Assembly: GCA_027625915.1 (NCBI GenBank) | Contig: JANTQA010000026.1 | Location: 5,270,001 to 5,334,000, forward strand | DNA length: 64,000 nt | From: Anaeramoeba flamelloides | Taxonomy: Eukaryota > Metamonada > Anaeramoebidae | Direction: 5' to 3' | Shown here: one piece after another, positions 55,075 through 64,000 of the stretch | How positions within the stretch are numbered: position 1 is the stretch's first letter | Layout: each line of letters opens with the position of its first letter | Made by a program: the position numbers and the translations under genes | Notes under the pieces: generated by a model | What the model saw: the letters and a program-made list of their open reading frames with translations, nothing else | Told to the model about the DNA's origin: nothing | Databases searched by the model: none

Positions 55075-55440
55075 GGGTGTGTTAAAATTTTGGAGAGCAA
55101 AACAAAAAAATATATTGATAAATTTGGTTGAAATTCTATTAGGAATTATTGATCAATCAAATGGTTAGATACTACCAATTAATTTTATTTGAGTTCTTCT
55201 GTTCGGAACAACTCAACTTTAACATAATATCAATTGTTGAAAAAATTTTTGATCGAACCAAACGAGTCACGTAATTCTAAAAATTAAGTGAAAAAAGAAA
55301 AACTAAAAAATGAAAAAATGATTTTCATATTTTACAAAAATAAAAATTATGTGTAATTTGAATGAAATTGTATTATTGTGATTGTTTGTAACATTTTAGC
55401 TGTGTGGAAAATTTTGAATTTTAGTTAAGATCACCAATTT

Positions 55441-56050
55441 CCTATTTTGGAAAAAATCCAGTTTTAAACAATTTAAAAACCAAGATCTTACAATTCTTTC
55501 AAGTTTCTTTGATTTATGTATACTTTCTTTCTATTTAAAATACACACATTGGATTTTTTTTTTTGATATAAAAATTTACTCTTCTTTTGACATTACAGAA
55601 ATTGAAATGTTTTTATTTGAAAATTTGAAAGAAATTGAATTTGATAATATTGTTATTAATATTTTTATAATATAAAACCATTTGTATGTCCAAAAAAAAT
55701 ATTACACTATTGTGATGGCTTTAATAAGATAAAAGAACTTATTTGAAAACTTTTTTCGAATATTTGATTAGTGATTCTACTGTAAAGGTGGAAAAATAGA
55801 TATTTGTTCTTTTTTTTAAACTTCAAATTTACACTTTTCGTTAGTAGCTAAGATGAAAAAAATTCTTTTTTATTTTTTTTTTAACAAAGCAGTTGTTAAT
55901 CCCTGTTATTTACCCTAATTTTTAAATTTTTATTTAGAAATTTTAATAAAGGTTCAAAAATTCCACTATTAACAACTAGTAAGGATAATAAATATCCAGT
56001 TCATTTTTATAATAATATTAAAAATATTAATATTTTAATATATTAGATAT
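55441..56050. other. AT-rich spacer
   Basis: No gene, RNA or terminal repeat seen. Confidence 0.4.
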
Positions 56051-56059
56051 AATAATTTT

Positions 56060-56340
56060 TTTCAATTCAGATATCCGAATTTTATGATTATTATCATAGA
56101 CTGGGCAGTTCCAGGGTATGATAATGATCCAAATCTTCAATGACATCTAATTTATTAATTTTTTACATAATTTGCATAATTTTGATTTATCTTTGATCAT
56201 AACATAAGAATATCTGTTTAGATAATTGGTAAAATTTCTGAGTTTTAAAATCGAAGTGGTCCCCTTCCATTTTAAATATCTTTTGTCGTTGGGTTTTCCA
56301 GAATTTAAAAGAATGGAGTAAAATCAAAGATTTTTCTCTA
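56060..56340 (-). mobile_element. LINE C-terminus fragment (third copy of the RT tail)
   Basis: On the minus strand it reads RYLKWKGTTSILKLRNFTNY then LNRYSYVMIKDKSKLCKLC, homologous to the C-terminal CCHC region of both LINEs above. Frame breaks follow. Its 5' side abuts the CACTA array at 56346. Confidence 0.65.
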
Positions 56341-56345
56341 TTCTT

Positions 56346-57042
56346 CACTACAAGGAAAATTTAAATACCGAAAATTAAAGTTAACCTAAAATATATATTG
56401 GATTTCAGTTATACTTCTTTTATAAATTATTTTTTCAAAGTTATCATAATTTTAAGTAATAAAAAAAGGATAGCTTTTAAACTCTTGAAAATTTGAATAC
56501 CCCCCTTTTCAAAAATACCGACTTTTGAAAAAAACACCTATTTTCAGGGTATTTTTTTATTGGAAAAAGTTGAAATGAATTAATTTTTGATTGAACATTA
56601 AGATTGAAAAACGAATAAATGTTAAAGCAATTTGAAGAAAAAAACTCGGAACGTATATAAAAACTCAAACATGGAAAAAAATAAAATGATAAAAAATATT
56701 CCAAAAACAGATAAAAAATCAGTTTTTCAATTTAATTTAGCGATATCTTTTGATTGAAATATTTTGTGCTATTTTCAAATTGAAAAATATGTTTCCTTTT
56801 ATACTATTAAAAAAATACTTGAAAATTATCTCTCTGCTAAGTCAATTAAAAAATTCAAAAATTTTACAATTAAAAATGAAAAAAATATTACTGAAAAATT
56901 TCATTTTTTTTTCAATTCCTATAAATATCTATTAAAGTTGTAAACCTCATTGAAAATTGTTATGTATAATAATGTTTATTATATGAGTGTATTTCAAAAA
57001 TACAAAATTTAGAGATTTTTTTTTGAAAAAATTTTCCTTGTA
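56346..57042 (+). mobile_element. CACTA-type element, copy 2 (tandem array, first unit)
   Basis: Starts CACTACAAGGAAAATTT. It lacks the final GTG and joins copy 3 as CCTTGTA-CACTACAAGG. Its version of the internal frame is interrupted. Confidence 0.8.
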
Positions 57043-57739
57043 CACTACAAGGAAAATTTAAATACCAAAAATTAAAGTTAGTCTAAACTATACATTGGAT
57101 TTCAGTTATACTTCTTTTATAAATTATTTTTTCAAAGTTATCATAATTTTAAGTAATAAAAAAAGGATAGCTTTTAAACTCTTGAAAATCTGAATACCCC
57201 CCTTTTCAAAAATACCGACTTTTGAAAAAAACACCTATTTTCAGGGTATTTTTTTATTGGAAAAAAGTTGAAATGAATTAATTTTGATTGAACATTAAGA
57301 TTGAAAAAAGAATATATGTTAAAGCAATTTGCAGAAAAAAACCCGGAACGTATATAAAAACTCAAACATGGAAAAAAATAAAATGATAAAAAATATTCCA
57401 AAAACAGATAAAAAATCAGTTTTTCAATTTAATTTAGCGATATCTTTTGATTGAAATATTTTGTGCTATTTTCAAATTGAAAAATATGTTTCCTTTTATA
57501 CTATTAAAAAAATACTTGAAAATTATCTCTCTGCTAAGTCAATTAAAAAATTCAAAAATTTTACAATTAAAAATGAAAAAAATATTACTGAAAAATTTCA
57601 TTTTTTTTTCAATTCCTATAAATATCTATTAAAGTTGTAAACCCCATTGAAAATGGTTATGTATAATAATGTTTATTATATGAGTGTATTTCAAAAATAC
57701 AAAATTTAGAGATTTTTTTTTGAAAAAAATTTCCTTGTA
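57043..57739 (+). mobile_element. CACTA-type element, copy 3 (tandem array, second unit)
   Basis: 697 bp, almost identical to copy 2, same head-to-tail joint CCTTGTA-CACTACAAGG at its right end. Confidence 0.85.
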
Positions 57740-58440
57740 CACTACAAGGAAAATTTAAATACCAAAAATTAAAGTTAGCCTAAACTATACATTGGATTTC
57801 AGTTATACTTCTTTTATAAATTATTTTTTCAAAGTTATCATAATTTTATGTAATAAAAATAGGATAGCTTTTAAACTCATGAAAATCTGAATACCCACCT
57901 TTTCAAAAATACCGACTTTTGAAAAAAACACCTATTTTCAGGGTATTTTTTTATTGGAAAAAGTTGAAATGAATTAATTTTTGATTGAGCATTAAGATTG
58001 AAAAACGAATAAAGGTTAAAGTAATTTGCAGAAAAAAACCCGGAACGTATATAAAAACTCAAACATGGAAAAAAATAAAATGATAAAAAATATTCCAAAA
58101 ACAGATAAAAAATCAGTTTTTCAATTTAATTGAGCAATATCTTTTGATTGGAATATTTTGTACTATTTTCAAATTGAAAAATATGTTTCCTTTTATACTA
58201 TTAAAAAAATACTTGAAAATTATCTCTCTACTAAGTCAATTAAAAAATTCAAAAATTTTACAATTAAAAATGAAAAAAATATTACTGAAAAATTTCATTT
58301 TTTTTTTCAATTCCTATTAATATCTATTAAAGTTGTAAACCTCATTGAAAATTGTTATGTATAATAATGTTTATTATATGAGTATATTTCAAAAATACAA
58401 AATTTAGAGATTTTTTTTTGAAAAAATTTTCCTTGTAGTG
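57740..58440 (+). mobile_element. CACTA-type element, copy 4 (tandem array, third unit)
   Basis: 701 bp ending with complete CCTTGTAGTG, followed directly by a TAGTG repeat. Confidence 0.85.
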
Positions 58441-58465
58441 TAGTGTAGTGTAGTGTAGTGTAGTG
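58436..58465. repeat. (TAGTG)n pentamer array, 6 units
   Basis: Six tandem TAGTG units, the first being the terminal five bases of the CACTA element. It appears to be an amplified transposon terminus. Confidence 0.9.
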
Positions 58466-58784
58466 TTTTGAATTCTGGATAAAAGCCGTTAGCTTTTTTT
58501 TAATTTGTGAAATAAAAAGAAAATTTCTTAAATTTTCTTTTTATTTCTAAAATTAAAAAAAATCTAGGCACTTGACGACACGACTTTTTGTTAATATTAT
58601 TTTGAATAGAGATTATTTTTAAATATTTTCAAAAATTCTTTTTTTTTTGGTTGTTAAAAAGTGGAATTTTTCATTATTATTTTGAAGGTAGGAAATTAAT
58701 TTCCTCTTACAGATCAAATTTCTAAACCTAAATTTGGAAATTTCAAAATTTTGTTGTTAAATTTCTAAAAGGTGTAATTTTTAA
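58466..58784. other. AT-rich spacer
   Basis: Nothing recognised. Confidence 0.4.
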
Positions 58785-58972
58785 CAGTCAGTATCACATT
58801 TAAGACAGGAAATTTCAAAAAAGTTGAAGAAACAAAAAATTTCTATTTATGGAACAAAATTGGTAATTTTTTTACGAATTATTTAACCGAAACTAATTTT
58901 TGTTCTTTAATTTTATAATTTTTTTTACTTTAAATTTAGTTGAAGTTTTTGTCTTCAAAGAGGAACAGAATG
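58785..58972. mobile_element. CAGTCAG-family MITE, copy 10 (old, degenerate)
   Basis: The left end CAGTCAGTATCACATTTAAG and a right end like AGGAACAGAATG remain. Arms are strongly diverged, indicating a much older insertion than the others. Confidence 0.7.
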
Positions 58973-60020
58973 TATTGAATAGTTTTTTTTAAAAAAAAGT
59001 TAAGATTCATTATTAAAAATTTATTCCAAAGCCATTATGATATTTAGAAATCATGTGATTTTTTCATTTTTTTTCAAAATTAAAAGGAATTGACTTTTTT
59101 CTAACTTTTTTTTAAATTCTAAAAATCACATAAACCAATTGTTTATTAACCTAAAATTTCAAAAATTTAAAAATACTCAAAAAGTTCAAACCTTTAATAC
59201 AATAATTTAATTTTTTAATTTGAAACCAAATCTTTAAAAACATTTAATTTAAAGAAGTACATTCATTTTCTGAAATATAAAATATTAAAACTAAACTCGT
59301 TTAACTGAACAAAAAAATCGTTATGCTGTGATATATATATATATATATATACTCTCTTTCATTCAAAGGAACTCAGCTTTATTGAAGAAATAGAACATAT
59401 TCTTTGAATTTAATTCATTATTCTTCTCAAACCAAAATTTCAATTTTTAAATCTAATCATTTTTTTATATTTAATCATTTTATTGAATTTTTTTTTTTTT
59501 CTAATTTTGTTTTTTTTTAACTGATTATTATTTTTTTTTTATTATTACTTTTTACATTTTCTTTTCTTCTTTTTTTTTTTTTTCTACTTTTCTTTGTTAT
59601 TTTTTTTTTGCAAGTCAATTTGAAAAACAAAATGTTTGAAAATCCTAATTAGCATTACGAAAATAGGTCTAAGTATTTTCTTTTAAAATGGATACACTTA
59701 TAATTAAAAAATTTTATTGTCAAAAATTTTATATTTGCAAAAGAAATTGAGAAATTTTGTACTCAACGTTCCAATGAAAGGAGCCCTAAAATTTATTGAA
59801 TAATTTTTTTTTTTTTTTAATTTTTGGTTTGTTCATGTATTAATTAATTAATTATTGACTCTAATACTTAGTTTATTATTCTTCTTCTTTCTAAACAATC
59901 TTTGTTTGTTTGATTCTTAATAATAAAAGTGAATTTTTCATTTTTGGTTGGGATCTCTTTGAGTAAAATCGAGTTTATATTTCATTTTTTATGAAACATA
60001 TTGAAAAAAAATATTTAACA
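58973..60020. other. AT-rich spacer
   Basis: It contains an (AT)n run (59332-59350) and long T-rich tracts (59480-59610). No gene seen. Confidence 0.4.
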
Positions 60021-60116
60021 TGACAGAAACACCTAAATTCAATTTTTGAAAAAAAAACTTATTTAATCAAACATGGAATAAATACCCAATTAGAACAATG
60101 ACTAATTGAAATGTTA

Positions 60117-60746
60117 CAGCTATTTCAATGCTACCTTGAAATTTTTTCAAAATCAAATTTTGATGTTGATAAAGATTTTAAAAAATGTTGAATATAAGAA
60201 TAAGAAAGCTGATATTGAAAAAAAAAAAATTCCTAAATGAGTTGATCTGAAAAATAAACTTTTTATGTGATCGAAAAAAAATTCATTATTTCAGAAAAAA
60301 TTTTATCTTGTTTCTCAAAGATTTTACGATGTTTAGATTTATTTTGGGTTCTGAAAAAATATATTTTTTGAAAATCAGAAAAAATTTCTAAATATGAAGT
60401 CATTCAGGAAATATTTTTTTTAATATGAACTTTCCTATTATTATATTCAACTTTTTAAAAAATCTATATCAACATCAAATTTTGATACTATTAATTGTAA
60501 AACAAAAAGATCAAAATTTTTCATTCAGCTTACCAAAATAATCATGTTCCAAGAATTTTTTCAAATCATCATAAAGTACCCAATTCTAAAACGTAAATTA
60601 AGAATTTAAACAAAACACTCTATTAAAAAATTGATATGATATATGATTTTAAAATAATTTTTTTGGAAAGCTGAATGAAAATTTTGTTACATTTATTTTG
60701 CAACAAATAGTATTGAAAGAAATTCAAGGTAGTCTTGGATAGACTG
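60117..60746. mobile_element. 630-bp TIR element with CAGCTAT/CAGTCTAT termini
   Basis: GTTA|CAGCTATTTCAATG at the left and CTTGGATAGACTG|TAAC at the right; both arms continue with CTACCTTGAA. Empty counterparts in R copy 1 (about 755) and copy 3 (about 54298) read GTTAAC or TTTAAC, so it duplicated TA. It carries a nested S-family MITE (60488-60710) and no ORF. Confidence 0.7.
60488..60710. mobile_element. S-family foldback MITE nested in the 630-bp element
   Basis: TA|CTATTAATTGTAAAACAAAA at the left, TTTTGCAACAAATAG|TA at the right; 223 bp, inverse orientation to 21495-21715. Confidence 0.7.
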
Positions 60747-61220
60747 TAACAATTGTTTATAAATTATATCCTCAAAAAATCAAAAAAAAAATAATTATTA
60801 ATACTAATGAATTTTGAATGTGTTAAAAATTTTGGAGATTAGCAAAACCAAAAAACCCATTATTAAATTTGAATAAATTCTCTTGTTATTAATGATCGAT
60901 CAAATGTTTAGATACCAATCAACTAATATTATTTGAGTTCTTCTATTTTGAACAGCCCAATTGTAACCTAATATCAACTATTCGAAAAAAATATTTCGAT
61001 CGACCGAAACAAGTTACGTAATTCTAAAAAATAAAAACAAAAAAAAAAACTAAAAAATGAAAAAATGATTTTCCTATTTAAAAAAAATCAAAATTTAGTT
61101 TCAATTTGAATGAAATTGTATTATTATGATTGTTTTAACTGTTTAAACTTTGTGTGGAAAATTTTGGATTTTTAGTTTATTTAAAAAAAAAAATGCATTG
61201 CAAATAGGGTTAATTGATGA

Positions 61221-63209
61221 TTATTTCAAATATGCTGTTAAAAACCATTCGTGTTCATTCAGTGTTTGTTGTCTGAATGAACCTGTCATCAGTGATTGCT
61301 TCCCAGGGTTGTCTGTAATCCAATCCAATTTTTTTTCGGCAAGGCCATTTTTTAAAAAAGATGAAACATGATATCGGATTGATTTAGTATGATAACTATT
61401 ATACCTTTGTGCAGGTCTAAATACGAGCCCAACCGATTTTGTACAAAAGAAATCTACATGCTCCTCTTTTTTACTGGAAAATGCGTCAAGGAATGTGACT
61501 CTTTTATTATTTCGGCCTGTAAGACATAAATTTACAATTTGCTTTTCTCGATCACCAAAGATGATCTTCACGTTGTCATACCAGCTATAAGGCTCACTTC
61601 GAAGATAATTGTTATATTGAGTTTTGGGATTGGCAAAATAGTTGACAGACCCCCTTGACGATCCCGATGAGATATAAGATCGAGACGAAGACTTTGAAGT
61701 AGACGTAGACGTAGATGTAGATGTAGACTTAGACGTAGACGTAGAAGTAGATGTGGAAGTAGATGTAGACGAAGATAATGATTGTGAGGAATTTGAGGAT
61801 TGTGTTACATCTATGGCATTTTTTTTTTCGAAATTAAATAACAAATTGTTCTTGATGTCGGGATCATTGATCAGCGAAGACGGTAGGCCACGAGGCTGTA
61901 TTTTGATGATGGATTTCACGTTGTGAAAGCATTTCTTTCTTCCGTTGAGCTCTATTTTGAGTTTTTGATTCCTTCTTTTGTTGCACTCTTTGAAGTGCCT
62001 GATTTTGTCTTTTGCTGTGGGGTAGCGGTCATGAAGAAGCAACTTTGCCAAGCCTGAAACCTTATAAAAATCGTGGTCATAAATATTTGGGTTGATCGAT
62101 TCCGGATGCAAGCCCGGGACAGCCACATAGTAGCCGCGGTGTGCGTATTTGAGAAGCCGATTTTCGTAGCTTGGCGATCTTCTTGTCAAATCGACAAGGT
62201 TGTATCCCTTCGTTAGCGCCCTGCGCGCCCTTTCAGAAATCAAAACTTGCTTGCCGTTAAAGCCCACGGCACACGAGTCGATGTCAAAGCCGAGCAAGAT
62301 CTCTGCTGGCGATCTGTAAAGTCTCAAAATGATTTGGATTGTTCGGTATTTGTTCCACCCTGTTGTTTCAAAAACGGTGATCACATGGTCCGTTTTAATG
62401 ATTTGCATTGAGTTTCCGTTCAGCTTGTTGCCGTAAAAAAAATATAAAATGGACTCAACCTTCTTAGTGGCAGACTCTTCGTCGAGGCCATAAATAAATA
62501 AATCAATGTCAGAGTTCTTATACCCAAACTCGTCGTATGGTTGACTTCTTCTGTGATAATATTTTCGATTGTCTTGGTTTTTGAGAATCTGTTTTTTCTT
62601 TTTTTCGTCCATCCCATTCCAGCTCGTTAAACAATAAAGGACAGAGCCTCCTGCTGCGAGCACATTGTCCCAATTGAAATCAAAAAATTTGGATTGTGAA
62701 AATTTTAAAAAAACATTTTGAAAGAGTTGCAAAGATGGGATTATTGCAAGGTTTTCTTTTTGGTCGTTTTTTGTTTCTTTTTCTGTTGATTTTTCTGTTT
62801 CTTGTTCTGTTGTCTTTTTTGTTGATTTTTTTTTTGTTTTTTTGTTTAAATTCCCAAATTGAAGTAATTTGGGGAGTTGCTTTTCATTCTCATCCAACTC
62901 TTGGAAGCAAAATTGAGATATGTTATCGTTTTCGTAAGGATTAATCAACAAAAGATTTTCATCCAATAACATTTTGTTTTCTCGATCTTTCGCAAACATT
63001 TTTCGATACTTGATTTCTGAATTCTTTAAGCACGCATTAAAATATTGGGAAGAGGAAAATTCATCAAAAGCCTTATTTTTGAGAAAAATCCGATAAAGAT
63101 CTAATGGCAATTTTAAAAAAATATGATGTAAATAGATCTTGGACAATTGCTGAAAGTGTTCGATGTATAAATCAATGTCGTTTGTTTTGAACAATTCTTC
63201 AATGATCAC
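61221..63209 (-). CDS. Nucleotidyltransferase-fold protein with Ser/Thr-rich linker
   Basis: An open frame of 662 codons ending TAA at 61221. The stated start is a GTG; the frame stays open upstream to about 63290 with plausible protein (FPSLIDLSVDVIIEEL) and no ATG, so a 5' exon is likely. Residues about 1-60 look like an F-box-type helical region (LKLPLDLYRIFL). After a Lys/Glu/Thr linker (about 120-152) comes a pol-beta-type nucleotidyltransferase core: GGS (187-189), SDIDLF (233-238, both metal aspartates), KTDHVITVF, LRLYRSPAEILLGFDIDSCA (third Asp about 309-311). Then a Ser/Thr dipeptide stretch (minisatellite at 61690-61780) and a C-terminal NPGKQSLMTGSF. Similar modules occur in ankyrin-type proteins of protists and giant viruses, from memory. 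All three acidic positions are present; substrate unknown. GC is higher than the surroundings. Confidence 0.75.
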   Translation of the reverse strand: MIIEELFKTNDIDLYIEHFQQLSKIYLHHIFLKLPLDLYRIFLKNKAFDEFSSSQYFNACLKNSEIKYRKMFAKDRENKMLLDENLLLINPYENDNISQFCFQELDENEKQLPKLLQFGNLNKKTKKKSTKKTTEQETEKSTEKETKNDQKENLAIIPSLQLFQNVFLKFSQSKFFDFNWDNVLAAGGSVLYCLTSWNGMDEKKKKQILKNQDNRKYYHRRSQPYDEFGYKNSDIDLFIYGLDEESATKKVESILYFFYGNKLNGNSMQIIKTDHVITVFETTGWNKYRTIQIILRLYRSPAEILLGFDIDSCAVGFNGKQVLISERARRALTKGYNLVDLTRRSPSYENRLLKYAHRGYYVAVPGLHPESINPNIYDHDFYKVSGLAKLLLHDRYPTAKDKIRHFKECNKRRNQKLKIELNGRKKCFHNVKSIIKIQPRGLPSSLINDPDIKNNLLFNFEKKNAIDVTQSSNSSQSLSSSTSTSTSTSTSTSKSTSTSTSTSTSKSSSRSYISSGSSRGSVNYFANPKTQYNNYLRSEPYSWYDNVKIIFGDREKQIVNLCLTGRNNKRVTFLDAFSSKKEEHVDFFCTKSVGLVFRPAQRYNSYHTKSIRYHVSSFLKNGLAEKKLDWITDNPGKQSLMTGSFRQQTLNEHEWFLTAYLK
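61690..61780. repeat. GTAGAY-type hexamer minisatellite within coding sequence
   Basis: About fourteen degenerate GTAGAC/GTAGAT/GTAGAA/GTGGAA units, encoding the Ser/Thr dipeptide linker on the minus strand. Confidence 0.85.
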
Positions 63210-63299
63210 ATCAACCGAAAGATCAATTAAACTTGGAAAAGATTTTGCTTTATGGAAGGATGGGAAGGAGATATTGTAAAAAATTAAGTAACAAAAAGA

Positions 63300-64000
63300 T
63301 AAAAATTAATAATTAACGTATAATTTTCTGCTTTTTTGATGCAGATTAAAAAAAAGAAAAACTGGGGATTTCTTGTTACATGGTAAATTTTCTTTTTGGT
63401 TTTTTTTTGAAGAAACACTTCTTTTCATTTGGAAAGTAAGGACTGAACAATTAAAAAAAATGATTTTATTTTTTCTTACTTTTTAGCGTCTTTAAAACGA
63501 AGTTAAGGACGACCTTTGCAATTGTAGTCAAGAAAAATAGTCAACAGAACTCATAATCAACAACCACTGTAAAACACACCTCTTTAAATATTGCTTTCGC
63601 TTCTCAATATTTCAAAGCCAAGAGGAATTATTCCCCAATGACGAAAGAAGAAAAATTTAAAAAGTGAGAATTACTTTTTGTTAGACTTGAAAAAAATAAG
63701 GCATACTTTACTGATCAATCCAATAAAGGGAAGACACTGTACCAAATATTTGTTCCTTAACAAAAATACCAAATTGTTTCTCAATATATGAAAACTGAAT
63801 CGAAAATTATAATACAAACAGATTTATTTTTTCACATACAATTTAAGGAATACCTATCAGATTTACCACTTGTATCAATACAATTTGTTCCAATTCCATT
63901 TGAATTGTGGAGTTAGGATCTTTCAAATATTCACCAATTTATGATCACAAAATCATTTTTAGTCATTTTTTCAATCAAAAATGTACAAGAAATTTTGAGA
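63300..64000. other. AT-rich region upstream of the nucleotidyltransferase gene
   Basis: It probably holds the promoter and a first exon of the minus-strand gene, but no ATG plus donor could be fixed. Nothing else recognised. Confidence 0.3.

Larger units (their letters stand above)
53591..55440 (-). repeat. Dispersed repeat R, copy 3, with two nested insertions
   Basis: The reverse complement of 345-875 is present in three pieces: 53591-53651, 54252-54373 and 55075-55440. The breaks are filled by a LINE fragment (53652-54234) and a CACTA element (54374-55074). Confidence 0.7.
60020..61180 (-). repeat. Dispersed repeat R, copy 4, with nested insertion
   Basis: Inverse of 345-875 in two parts (60020-60116 and 60747-61180) around a 630-bp TIR element. 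Confidence 0.65.

Overview
This window is about 64 kb of very AT-rich eukaryotic nuclear DNA, probably from a free-living amoeboid protist. The evidence is poly-Asn, poly-Gln and poly-Lys tracts, a short 47-nt GT-AG intron, homopolymer-rich spacers, sparse genes and dense transposons. TAA and TGA both end plausible genes, so the standard code fits. An Anaeramoeba- or dictyostelid-like genome is my best guess, but it is inference; no rRNA or marker gene is present.

Few host genes can be supported. They are a small winged-helix-like protein with one intron (4102-4619), the terminal exon of an E2F/DP-like factor with a long Lys/Gln-rich tail (8326-9935), a RING2/IBR-like finger fused to two ubiquitin-like folds (20473-21192, with a broken copy at 31029-31759), and a large nucleotidyltransferase-fold protein on the minus strand (61221-63209). 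There are also two intact tRNA-Asp(GTC) genes (24606, 36973).

The rest is repeats built around four paralogous tRNA-Asp neighbourhoods (near 15.9, 24.6, 37.0 and 43.1/51.3 kb). Each carries about 1-2 kb of related downstream sequence with a decaying unrecognised gene. Two of the four tRNA genes are split by a non-LTR retrotransposon (LINE) at the same nucleotide, inside the A-box. The best copy (43167-51285, minus strand) has a 16-bp target-site duplication equal to the A-box, an ORF1 with a small Cys/His finger, an AP-type endonuclease, a reverse transcriptase with QGDPLSP and YADD motifs, and a C-terminal CCHC motif. At 13-15.9 kb two members of the family lie end to end in one tRNA gene.

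Layered on this are at least eight families of terminal-inverted-repeat elements that look flanked by TA. For six of them an unoccupied paralogous site lies in the same window. There are also four 0.7-kb CACTA-type elements, three of them in tandem at 56.3-58.4 kb, and a roughly 570-bp dispersed repeat that hosts nested insertions. At 12.3-13.1 kb, 197-bp TIR elements alternate with inverted (TAA)n/(TTA)n arrays and form a large palindrome.

The strongest candidate for something undescribed is the LINE lineage that targets the internal promoter of tRNA-Asp genes. Its predicted ORFs lie in one frame separated only by single stop codons, and those stops are shared by two copies.
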